Below are positions 1 to 9,303 of a stretch of DNA of 64,000 bases, piece by piece (within the stretch, counting starts at the first letter, position 1; every line of letters starts with the position of its first letter). The notes under the pieces were generated by a model, which saw only the letters and a list, made by a program, of their open reading frames with translations, had not been told where the DNA came from and made no database searches. This DNA comes from Cladophialophora immunda (lineage: Eukaryota > Ascomycota > Eurotiomycetes > Chaetothyriales > Herpotrichiellaceae), in contig NW_015622548.1 of NCBI RefSeq assembly GCF_000835495.1, positions 682,001 through 746,000 on the forward strand, read 5' to 3'. Both the position numbers and the translations under genes were made by a program.

Positions 1-2572
1 GGATGCCAGTGTGTTCAGTCTGCCAGCGCTACAATCGGCATTGTCTGTATGACAAGCACAGCAGATCATCTTTAACGAGGAAGTCAGTGATATTCGTCTT
101 CGCGCCGCGCCCTCCGTAAGGTACTCAGGGCTAATGCATCCACAGGCACCTGACAGAGGTTGAAGAGCGGCTGGAGAAAGCGGAGGCGTTGTTGAAGACG
201 TTTTTTACGGAAGCTGAACTGTCGCAAATGCTTGTTCACGGCATCACCAACAAACTTGATGTCCCATCCAGGGCTGGATCTCACCCGGCGACCGAAACTT
301 CTTCTCGGGCAGCCGCATCAGCCTTTCCGCTTGGAACCTCAACCTCGTTGCCAGCGCAGAGTTCTGCGCAGCGCCACACAGAGCGCGCTCAGTCTTTCTC
401 CACGATTAGTGCGGAGCCGGATCAGAAGGTCAACCTGAGCCATCTGGAGTCTCCTGGAGATTCAAAGACCGATGTGGCCGACGACACCCCTTTCCCACTG
501 GAGAATCCCCCAGCTGCCGACGATGATTTTGAATGGGACGAGCGGGAGTCCTCTTGGAACATTGCGGATCCAGGTGCAGGGCATTCAGCGTTTGGAGGTG
601 ATGTCGATTCTGAGATTCCCAAAATCACGGATGGAATGGCCACATTGACTGCTGATGACTCGAATGCTGGCTTTCTGGGGTCCGTTTCAGGCTCTGCTCT
701 TCTCCGGCTTATATGGATGGGCACAGGCACCGACAATAAGACGGATCCAAAAACTGCGAGACGCGAAAGTTTAGAGCAACTCTTCAGCCATCGCTCGAAT
801 GAATACCCGGCAACGACTACCCCATGGCTTCGGGCACAGCCTCTGTTCACTCGAGCCGTAGTCGACACCCTCATCGATGCCTACTTTGCTCTCTACCACC
901 CGACCTTCCCCATCCTCCACGAAGCTACCTTCCGAGAACAGTATGCGAAGCTCAACAGCCGCACTACCGGGAGCACATGGCACACCCTAGCCAATCTCGT
1001 GGCGGCTCTTGGTTCCTTCGTGTCGAGTACCTGCTCCGACGATACCCACGTCACTCTTTTCAACGGTGTCAAGGCGAATTTGTCCATTAACTCTCTGGAG
1101 ACTGGAAGTCTCAGTCTCGTCCAGGCGTTTGCGATGGCTGCAAACTACCTGCAAAAGAGAAACAGACCAAACAGTGGCTACAACTATGGGGGCATTGCGC
1201 TACGGCTCGCAATATCACTGGGCCTCCACAAGGAGTTTCGTGGATGGCAGACTGCGCCATTCAAAAAGGAAATTCGGAGGAGGGTTTGGTGGTCGCTCTG
1301 TGTGCTGGATGTTGGCGCAACCGTAACTTACGGCAGGCCGTTGAACTGGCCTCAAGTAGGAGTTGACATCCCATTCCCAGTGAATGTCCACGAAAAGGTA
1401 ATTTGCTGCCAAAATTGCACCTTTCTTCAGTACTGACGCAAAGCACCCATAGGACCTTCAGATGGACTCTCCATCTTACCCACCCGAGGTCAATGAGGCC
1501 ACAATCTACACATACGTCCGGACTCAGTCGTCCTATCATCTCCACACCATCAGAATCTACAACCGTCTCATCTCCAATCCTATCCCCTCTGCCCCAGAAC
1601 TAATCTCTCTCGATGACGAGCTAATAGAAGGCTGGCTAAACAGCCTTCCACCCTACTTCCGCGACGACAACTTGCCACTTCCTAACCAATATCTCCTTGG
1701 TCATGCCATTAGTCGATGGCGCTTTCGGATCATGCGTATCATCATGTATCGGCCGTTCTTGATCCGATGGGCACAGGACGGCTTGGACAACGAAACAGTG
1801 ATTCCTGTATCACCGTCACAGAATGCCTCTGCCGAAACTGTTGCGACGCAACGATGCTTCAAGGCTGCCGAGGAATGTATATCGGCCATTTTCGAGTTTT
1901 GGTCTTCTGGAACTCACACCAGGCTCGCGGCTTGGTACGTCCTGTAAGTACCGCTGTCTTCCCCTTTTGTAGTAGCGACATCCTCTTCGTAGACTGATTT
2001 TTGTTAACGTCGTTGGCTCTTGCAGATATTTCCTTCTACAGGCGGCTTTGATACCAATCCACTGTCTGCGGCGCAACCCAAATCACTTAGATGCCAGCTC
2101 GTGGAGGAATCAAATCTTGACGGCTCTGAGCATAATAAATGCAATGAATGATCTGAACCCAAGCGCCCCGAAGTGTCGAGATATCATTTACCGACTCTGT
2201 GGTGAGAGCCTTGACTACAAACCTCGGGCGCAATCACAACAATCCCGCCCACAGCCACACACGCAGACCCAGCAAGATACAGCCACCTCGTGGACCGCCT
2301 TTCCTAGCACCGATGCCAGCTTCAGCACCCCACCCTTCCCCTTCTCTAATCCGGACTCTACTGATACAAGCATGAATCCCTGGATGACGGAGATCGACAC
2401 TGCCATCGATGGATACGATATCTACTGCGACCGTCTGAGCCACGCAGCTATGGCTGGGATGGGTCGTCTGGGCGGCGCTGGTGAAGCCGGCATGCAAGGA
2501 GGGTTTGCGAATAGTGATGGGACACAAATTGGGACCGGAGTGCAGGACTGGGACTGGGGATTGATGCTGTGA
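1..2572 (+). CDS. GAL4-like Zn2Cys6 transcription factor, 5' truncated by window edge
   Basis: Nuclear DNA-binding regulator of the GAL4 type. The readable frame starts at base 3 inside the zinc cluster: C-x2-C-x6-C is seen as CSVCQRYNRHC, followed by the linker TRKHLTEVEERLEKAEALL, which matches the linker and dimerisation helix of yeast Gal4/Lac9. Three introns restore one frame: 83-145, 1398-1452 and 1944-2025. The middle carries the fungal_trans domain (Pfam PF04082): 'LIDAYFALYHPTFPILHE', then 'GIALRLAISLGLHKE' and 'RRVWWSLCVLD'. The C-terminus is Gln/Ser/Thr-rich and ends in an acidic-aromatic WDWGLML, a plausible activation tail. About 789 residues are visible; the first half of the zinc cluster lies outside the window. 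The target pathway cannot be told from sequence. Confidence 0.9.
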
Positions 2573-2719
2573 TAGGACTTCCGACATACAGTCAAGTGAT
2601 GGAATCCTTCTGGATCTACGACGGCTTGGTCACCGACACTGGAGTTCGACAACTTTATCTTGATACCGAAATTGCGAACCTCATCGGGCCCCCTCGTGTC
2701 CGTTGCCTCAATGATCCTT

Positions 2720-3526
2720 CTAGATCAGAAAGTACCCGCCCTCAGAATGCACCACCGTCCCGGTCTGAAACCCGTTCTTCATCAGACTCAAATAACACTC
2801 GACCACATCCTCAACAGTGCCAATCTTTCCTAGCAAATTTGTCTTCTTGTACATCTCTGCGATACTCTCCCTCGTCATCCCCTGCGGGACCGCGGAGTAC
2901 AACAATTCGGTCTCGATCGCGCCGGGACTCACGAGATTGACGCGGACGGGCGCCATGTCCAAAGCCAGCCCGCGCGACAGGGCTTCTTTACCCCCACTGG
3001 CGCCGATGAATGGGCCGAATCCGGGGCGCGGCTTATATATGAGGGCACCGCTGGTCATGGTGAAGGAGCTCGTGGGTGCCTTGTTCAGATACCTGTTTGC
3101 GACCTTGGCGAGCATGATGACGCCGACCACCCGCACAGAGCTCGCCTGGGCCATCAGCTCAGGCGTGATGTTGTCGAGGCCCAACTTCCCCGCCAGCTCG
3201 AGGTCCCCAGCGGTTTCGACGACGTGATCGACCTTCCTGGCGCCGTTGTCCGTGGCGAAGTCAAAGAGGGTGACGAGTTGTTTCTCGACGTCCGTCTCGG
3301 CCGTGTTCAGGTTTGCGGGGTGACCGCGGATGTTCGCCGCGTGCTCCGGGTACGAGGCCTTGAGGCTCTCCACTGCGGCGGCGACCTTGTCTGCGGAGCG
3401 CGACGCGATGACGACCTTGGCCCCGAACTCCAGACAGGCTTCGGCGATCCCGTAGCCGATCCCCGATGAGCCGCCAACGACGACGACGGATTTGTCGTGC
3501 AACTTCGAGAGGTATTTGGCAGGCAT
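2720..3526 (-). CDS. Atypical short-chain dehydrogenase/reductase (SDR)
   Basis: Single-exon protein of 268 residues with a Rossmann fold of the classical SDR size. The cofactor glycine motif GGSSGIG is at residues 18-24, followed by 'VVIASRS', where the Arg suggests NADP preference (inference). Ser159 in 'FTMTSG' and Lys180 are in the catalytic places, and 'RVNLVSPG' near residue 195 is the usual loop after the active site. The Tyr expected four residues before Lys180 is Ala176, so the YxxxK motif is broken. A fungal SDR subfamily with this substitution and an 'APVRVNLVSPG' segment is known, so this need not be a dead enzyme. It is convergent with the upstream GAL4-like gene, 147 bp away. 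Substrate unknown. Confidence 0.88.
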   Translation of the reverse strand: MPAKYLSKLHDKSVVVVGGSSGIGYGIAEACLEFGAKVVIASRSADKVAAAVESLKASYPEHAANIRGHPANLNTAETDVEKQLVTLFDFATDNGARKVDHVVETAGDLELAGKLGLDNITPELMAQASSVRVVGVIMLAKVANRYLNKAPTSSFTMTSGALIYKPRPGFGPFIGASGGKEALSRGLALDMAPVRVNLVSPGAIETELLYSAVPQGMTRESIAEMYKKTNLLGKIGTVEDVVECYLSLMKNGFQTGTVVHSEGGYFLI

Positions 3527-4913
3527 TGGTGCTGGAGGATTCTAAGCAAGGAGATGCAAGGCTCTATGTGGCTTCCCTTCTGGTAACAGGTTCCGCAGGC
3601 AAGGGTTCTCTCGGCACGATGTGAACGAGAAGAAAAGGGGAAATTGATAATACCTATTGAATACTTCACCAGCTTTTTATAACGACCTCTCCCTCTCTCT
3701 ACACCCCGGAGTTAGTATACGTCCAAATGATCGACAATCGTCCATCTTTCCTCGCAACCACCCCCCGAAGCCCTGAACATTCCAACAGCCTCTCTCGTAC
3801 TCTACTGCAAAACCTAGGTACGGGACATATTTGGCCCGACTGATCGGAGACATTGTGATGCAAGGACTCCCACCGTGTGTGTGTACGAGTCGATCCGAGA
3901 AGCTCACTAGTTACGTTAATGTACGGGTTTCAGATGTGGTCGCCCCCGTACTCGGAAATCCATTCAATAGATACGGGCCGCCATTCGGACTAGGTCCAAC
4001 GTCTGGTCGCTCCAAATCATGAAGCCTCCGGTACGAGACGAGGTTAGCGCCCAGATATACACATTGGGAGACCCGCCTGGGGGTTTTATGGACCCCCTCT
4101 TTGGACCTCCACTTCTTGAGAAAGCATGAAGAGATTATGCAAGCTAGGTACGAGTAGAGTATCTACAGTGATTAGGTTGGGTAAGGGAGGTTGGTGGTAC
4201 GGAGTCCTCTCTGCACATAATAATTATGACCGAGGCATCACCCACTAGCGCATGGTCAGATGGAACCCAACCCAAGGCTGCTTGTGCAGGTCCAAGGACA
4301 TAGCGGTGGCATGGAGGCGGCGTTAAGGGCTAGCTGCGTCACCGCTTTGCCCCAATTGCCCTGAGGTTCAGTGGGCTGGTTCTAGGCCTGGGCCTGGGCG
4401 CAGGTTGTCCGTGGGACGGACGAAAAACGGGGCAAGGCTGGGATGGGAAGATCCCGCACAAGACGGGAAGTATTACCCCACGGTTGGTGCTGGGAGTTCG
4501 AGGTGGTCTATCTCGTTGCTGGTTAAGGGAGATCGTTGGTTGGAATCTTCCCTGAGGGTCGTAAGGTCATGGTGGGTGTCCGCAGAGGAATCAATAGGAC
4601 GTTCGCATGCATGGGATGTGCACAACATAGCAATATGGGCTGCTTTGCTTGGCGACAGGAAATATGTTTGCATTACTAATTCATGCTTTCTCGGCCTCCT
4701 GGGTTGGATCTATACCGTCACCCCGTGTTCACGGACTGGAAAAGACCCGCGAGATCCAACATGTTTGACCACATCACTCCCATCGCGGATGCTGGACCCT
4801 GGTCACCACCTCCGCGCCAGAATATCATGTACAGCCAGGATCGTCAACGTCGTAAGCCCAATGTCATCCAGATACCCTAGGAACAAGATCCAGAATTCAC
4901 CTCCCACCACGTC
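3527..4913. other. Gene-free interval, 1.4 kb
   Basis: This lies between the SDR start and the 3' end of the CHL4-like gene. The open frames here (the longest runs 4405-4983) lack recognisable domains and fungal codon flow. It probably holds the SDR promoter next to 3527 and the 3' region of the CHL4-like gene. Confidence 0.5.
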
Positions 4914-6242
4914 CTACACGATCAGACTGCTAACACCCAGTTCGCCGGTCATCCACGAAGGCAGTTTGTCCAGATCCATATAGTCCGGTCCCAACGCCGC
5001 AAGGTTCTTCAGTCCCAGGAACACATCGCTCCCGGAAAATGTCAAAGTGATATCGCCGTCTCCTCTGCGTTCGTCTGCTGCGTCTGCCGACTCACTTCCA
5101 TCCTCCTCCGTTGGTATGGCGTTGCAGAGCTTAACGTGGACACGATCAAGTGGCGCATAGTGTTCTCCAGACATATTTCCGAATCTCTTCTCAATGAGAC
5201 GGAGTCTCTCGTCGTTTTCCTTGTCCACCTCGTTCGGGAGAACATCGACCGGACTCTTTTCAGACGTCTTGGCCCCATCCGCAAAGACGCTGTACGCCCC
5301 CCCGCCCGTTCCTGGCTTCTGATTTCCTCTCAGTTCGCACATAGTCCTGAGGGACCTGGCCACGAGCTTCGTCGTATCCAGCGCCCATCGGCGCTGTGGG
5401 CGAGAGACTGCCTTCGGAATAGCTTCGAGAACGATTCTTTTCATGGCTGCCATGTCCACTTTCGCCACCGTCCCCTCCTTCGTGCCCTTTTGGCCGTTTA
5501 ACCGGCCGCTGGAACTCGACGAGGACCCGGATATCGAGATGTAGATGTAAGGGCAGCTGTCGGGAAGAGCAATGTACATGATTCGGCCGGCATCAGTGGC
5601 ATGCTTGGCCCGGGCAGGGATTTTGGATCGCTTGGGTGCAAATGCCGAGTTTGGAGTAATGTAAAGTCGCAGAATCGTGAGTTGGTAAGGCGGCGGCATG
5701 CGATGAAGGTGATAGTGCGCTTTGACCAAGGGCGAGACCTCTGCTTTCAAGGCAGAGAGAAATGCTTCAGGAGCAACCTGAGGATAGGGCGCTTCCGGCT
5801 CGCGATGGTTTAATTTTCGCCTTTTCTTAGGGTGATGAGAATCACCGTCATCCACACCCTTCTGTCCCTCCACTTCCAGCGGTACTAGTCTGAGCGCACT
5901 CCATCTCAATGCGGTGTCGTTCTGCTCCAGCGCCGCAAAGTCGATCATGGCATGTTGATGCAGCGATAATCCCCTTCGCCAGTCGCCGTCGACAATGCGG
6001 TCAATAATGTCGCGCTTGGCAGCTTTCGCTACATCTTTTCTGAGACCGTCGTACAGTTTTCGCAGTTCATGAATACTCTCGGCCGGAGTATGGAGGTAAT
6101 CCTCTTCATCCGCTTCGAAGCCGGTCCGATTGCTCTGCAGATAAGGAGTTGAAGTGCGGTTCTCCTCCAGCCATGTCAGAGCAAGCTCTAGAATAGTTTC
6201 CTTTGATAGTCGATTGAGTGATCTGGCGAGAATAGGTGCCAT
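4914..6242 (-). CDS. CHL4: Kinetochore subunit of the Chl4/CENP-N family
   Basis: Single-exon protein of 442 residues. The N-terminus 'LSKETILELALTWLEENR', followed near residue 80 by 'KRDIIDRIVDGDWRRGLSL' and 'HQHAMIDFAAL', is the signature of the CENP-N/Chl4/Mis15 family (Pfam CENP-N). In yeasts this protein sits in the inner kinetochore (Ctf19/CCAN complex) with Iml3/CENP-L and contacts CENP-A nucleosomes; that role is carried over from the family. A Lys/Arg-rich stretch 'HHPKKRRKLNHRE' near residue 135 looks like a nuclear localisation signal. The C-terminal half has the beta-rich end 'GDITLTFSGSDVFLGLKNLA'. The start was chosen at the ATG that directly precedes the conserved helix. Confidence 0.88.
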   Translation of the reverse strand: MAPILARSLNRLSKETILELALTWLEENRTSTPYLQSNRTGFEADEEDYLHTPAESIHELRKLYDGLRKDVAKAAKRDIIDRIVDGDWRRGLSLHQHAMIDFAALEQNDTALRWSALRLVPLEVEGQKGVDDGDSHHPKKRRKLNHREPEAPYPQVAPEAFLSALKAEVSPLVKAHYHLHRMPPPYQLTILRLYITPNSAFAPKRSKIPARAKHATDAGRIMYIALPDSCPYIYISISGSSSSSSGRLNGQKGTKEGTVAKVDMAAMKRIVLEAIPKAVSRPQRRWALDTTKLVARSLRTMCELRGNQKPGTGGGAYSVFADGAKTSEKSPVDVLPNEVDKENDERLRLIEKRFGNMSGEHYAPLDRVHVKLCNAIPTEEDGSESADAADERRGDGDITLTFSGSDVFLGLKNLAALGPDYMDLDKLPSWMTGELGVSSLIV

Positions 6243-7742
6243 GGTGTGCTTGACGGGGTTTGTTTACACTGAGGATGAAGTGGGACGAGAGAAAAGGTCC
6301 AATGTAAACACACGAGTCACGTACAGGTCATGTGACCCACAAATCGAGTCATGTTCGCCCAAATCTCAACCCACTGGGCGGCCAAGCCTACTCGTATGTA
6401 TCAGAGGGTCTCATCTGCGCAATGATGTGAACGGTGGTTATTCGGTAGCAACATCCATTTGATTTCCCTCTATAGCCAGCATCAACATGTCCAATCCGCA
6501 GAATCAGGCAGGCCAAGACTTCCACATCCGTCCCACATGCAAGCTGCCTCAGCGGTGCCGCAACGGCCTGAAGAACGCCCAAACCCCACACTAGGGTTTC
6601 TTGACGCCGCTGGAACATCTAATCGCAAGCAGACAAATCCTGGCACCCTGTCCGAGTCATGGTTATTAATTGGCAAGTACGCTAGTCAATTACGTGCATA
6701 CAGTCAGGTGAAGAACAGGAGGGAATTTTGGGGGGGGGGGGAGCTGGCGCTTATGAGATAGAATGAGTTAAGCCGACGGTGATGTGCGCTTGCAAGGTGA
6801 GCCAACTCCCGGACTCGAAGCCCGACTAATCGTGATGGTACAAGGACCCTTTTCGGCAGGCTGATCCGTCTGACAAGGCGCGAACATTCACCAATTTAAG
6901 ATGAGATCATGAGAAGTTTTCCGCGACAACTGCCCGACCGCTACGGGACCAAATAATGGAGACAAAGCCATGATTATGATTCATCTGTTGCCCCCAGCGC
7001 CCTCGGCAGTTACAATGGATGCGGTTTACCACGATTGACCCCCTTTCTCACTGTTGACTTGGTTATCTGGAAGAGGTTGGGGCCTTCAAGCCATTGAGTG
7101 ATATTATTTGGCAAGATCTCGAACAAAGCGAGCGAATCGATTCGGCAGGTGAAGAAAGGACCCTGTTCGAGAGGGGTGCGAGTGGGAGGAGCACGAGGAG
7201 CACGAGGAGCACGAGAAGCTCCCAGTGCAATTCCCGAAGCGAGTCCGAAAAGGCCAACCACGCAACGGACGAAACCCACGCCGGGCGCTCGCCTCCCACG
7301 AAGCTTGCAGCCCGCGTACAGCCTCCCACACCTGTGACACCCTCCAAGTAATCCCTCTGACTGAGAGTTTTCGCGCCCCTCTCTGCACCCGACCTTTCAC
7401 GCACTACTTCCTCTCCCACGAGAACGCAATTTTCTCTCCCCACTATTGCTACCTCGTCCCTCCATTCTCCCACCACCTTTCTACAGAGTCGACGTCTGTT
7501 CTTGGGCTGTAGAAGGACGAGTAGAATATTCTGCGCGAAGGGCGACGGCTGCTTTACTGCACCCCGACGGTCGAAAGTCGACGAGATCGCCACCCGCAGA
7601 TACCGTGTCATAGTGCGCCCTTTTGTCGACAACCCTGGGGCGCCAACTCCCACTCAATCCGTCGTCCCCTGCCGAATACCTCCAGATCCGTACACAGCGC
7701 TGAGGAGGAGCAAACAGGGCAAAGGGAAGAGCACTCAGGACC
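6243..7742. other. Long intergenic region and bZIP upstream leader
   Basis: This 1.5-kb stretch separates the divergent CHL4-like and cys-3-like genes and must carry both promoters. It contains a run of 12 G (6730-6741) and three tandem copies of the 9-mer GGAGCACGA (7188-7214). No protein gene is recognisable. The long upstream region of the bZIP gene is consistent with a regulated leader, but no specific uORF could be argued. Confidence 0.5.
7188..7214. repeat. Short tandem repeat, three copies of a 9-mer
   Basis: Three perfect head-to-tail copies of GGAGCACGA lie upstream of the bZIP gene. The copy number is low and function is unknown; it may be a simple polymorphic microsatellite. Confidence 0.8.
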
Positions 7743-8537
7743 ATGTCGGGGTATCGCGGCCGTACAGGGCCGAACTTTTCAGAGTACCTGAACAATCTCA
7801 ATACTCTGGCATCGCCCTACGACCAGGAGCAGTTCCCGACGGAAGAGCTAGACATCAGCCAGGACCTGGCCATGTTCACAAACACCGACTTCACCCACTT
7901 TGACATTCCTCCGCTACCTGAAGATGGCTCTTTCAATTTCGACCTTGGCGACTCTAAAACCAACCCAAATAACGTAAAATACGAAGAACTCCTCTCTGGC
8001 TCTTCGCCCACACACAACTATCAACCCTCCAACATCGATACTTCCGCGGGCGACTCTTCACACTACTACGGCACATATAACACTCCCATTCAACCCGCAC
8101 CGATCCCAGGCTTTAATAACCTTGACTCTCATACATCTCCTGGCACCTCAACGGCCACTGGACTCCAAGCAGCGCGGAGGAAAGGTGATGCCGTTGACGC
8201 AAATATATTGAATCCGGAGGAGAAGTCTCGCCTAGCTGCCGAGGAAGATAAGAGGCGGAGGAACACGGCCGCCAGTGCGCGATTTCGCGTCAAGAAGAAG
8301 CAGCGCGAGCAGGCGTTGGAGCGGACGGTGAAGGAAGTCCAGGAGAAGAACGCTAAACTGGAGGCCAAGGTGAATCAACTGGAGATGGAGAACAAATGGC
8401 TCAAAGATTTAATCACCGAGAAGAATGGGATGTCATCAAAGGAAGAGATGGCAGCGGCGTATCAACAGTACCGCAAAGAAAGCGAGGAGCGAGAGCTGAA
8501 GCTCCACGAACACACGACCGGGGTAGGCACCGATTGA
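7743..8537 (+). CDS. metR: bZIP transcription factor, cys-3/MetR type
   Basis: Single-exon 264-residue bZIP protein. The basic region at residues 169-190 (KRRRNTAASARFRVKKKQRE) has the N-x7-R spacing of bZIP proteins. Its wording closely follows Neurospora CYS-3 and Aspergillus MetR, the activators of sulfur assimilation. A leucine zipper follows at about 192-224, with a short coiled extension 'SKEEMAAAYQQYRKESEER'. The N-terminal 140 residues are acidic/aromatic and Ser/Pro-rich, fitting an activation region. In those models activity is controlled by F-box (SconB)-dependent degradation and autoregulation; that is family knowledge and was not seen here. The ATG at 7743 has a good context and is followed by codon-biased sequence. 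Confidence 0.88.
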   Translation: MSGYRGRTGPNFSEYLNNLNTLASPYDQEQFPTEELDISQDLAMFTNTDFTHFDIPPLPEDGSFNFDLGDSKTNPNNVKYEELLSGSSPTHNYQPSNIDTSAGDSSHYYGTYNTPIQPAPIPGFNNLDSHTSPGTSTATGLQAARRKGDAVDANILNPEEKSRLAAEEDKRRRNTAASARFRVKKKQREQALERTVKEVQEKNAKLEAKVNQLEMENKWLKDLITEKNGMSSKEEMAAAYQQYRKESEERELKLHEHTTGVGTD

Positions 8538-9303
8538 TTTGCAACCAAATAAAAGGAGAGGCTTACTTTTGGGATTTTTTGATTGATACACAAGATTCTA
8601 TGTGGCTTTTACAGTGCCCATGATACCAGATAAACCAGAATATTATTCAGACAACGAGACATGTCTTGGAAGGGTTTTGTGTTGGATTTTGCCTAGCGTA
8701 TCTGCTCGAAATTGACATGTAGTTTCGCTGCAAAGACTCTGTGCGCGATGGACGACGGTGATTGTGCTGCGTAGATGTATCAATCGGGCGGGTATCTCAC
8801 TGGATGGCAGCAAGTGGAAGAACGGGGCGCTCTGATTGGTGCTGGATGACAAATTCACCCAGTGATGCCAACGCCGGCGTTAATAGCCGCGCTGGTGACA
8901 TTTGATATCGCCGCTGCGGTTGCCTTATGCGGCGCCTCATCAACTGGGAAGCCCATGCCATTGCCTGGGCCTCACGCGTTGGCAATTTTCCATCATCCGA
9001 CGAATTGCAACACTTGCCCAAGCCACCAACCAACACAGACTCAAGATCTGCTCCTTCATTCTGTCTGTGCAGTCATCTGCATCTCATCGCCGCTGCGACC
9101 AGTCGCCCTTTCATCATCTCCTCTCCCCGTCAAACAAACGAGGGGACAAGCAACAAACACTCCTCATCCCACCCTCGGGTCGTTTATCATACCGACACGT
9201 CGATCGAGCCTCAAACCCTGCTACCCCGCCACTTACTGGCGCACCACTCGTGCTGTTCCACGCTCGCTGAGCGCTCTTCCTCCTACAATCTTCCTCTCTC
9301 GCC
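8538..9303. other. Intergenic, probable CRM1 promoter and 5' UTR
   Basis: No gene was seen. The last 300 bases are C/T-rich, which is usual for 5' UTRs of highly expressed filamentous-fungal genes. Confidence 0.5.

Noticed and set aside
4405..4983. 192-codon plus-strand open frame
   Set aside because: No domain, biased to rare residues, and it overlaps the 3' end of the conserved CHL4-like gene on the other strand.
6795..6880. tRNA-like B-box motif on the minus strand (TTCGAGTCC)
   Set aside because: The flanking bases do not form a T-stem, and no A-box or acceptor stem could be found.
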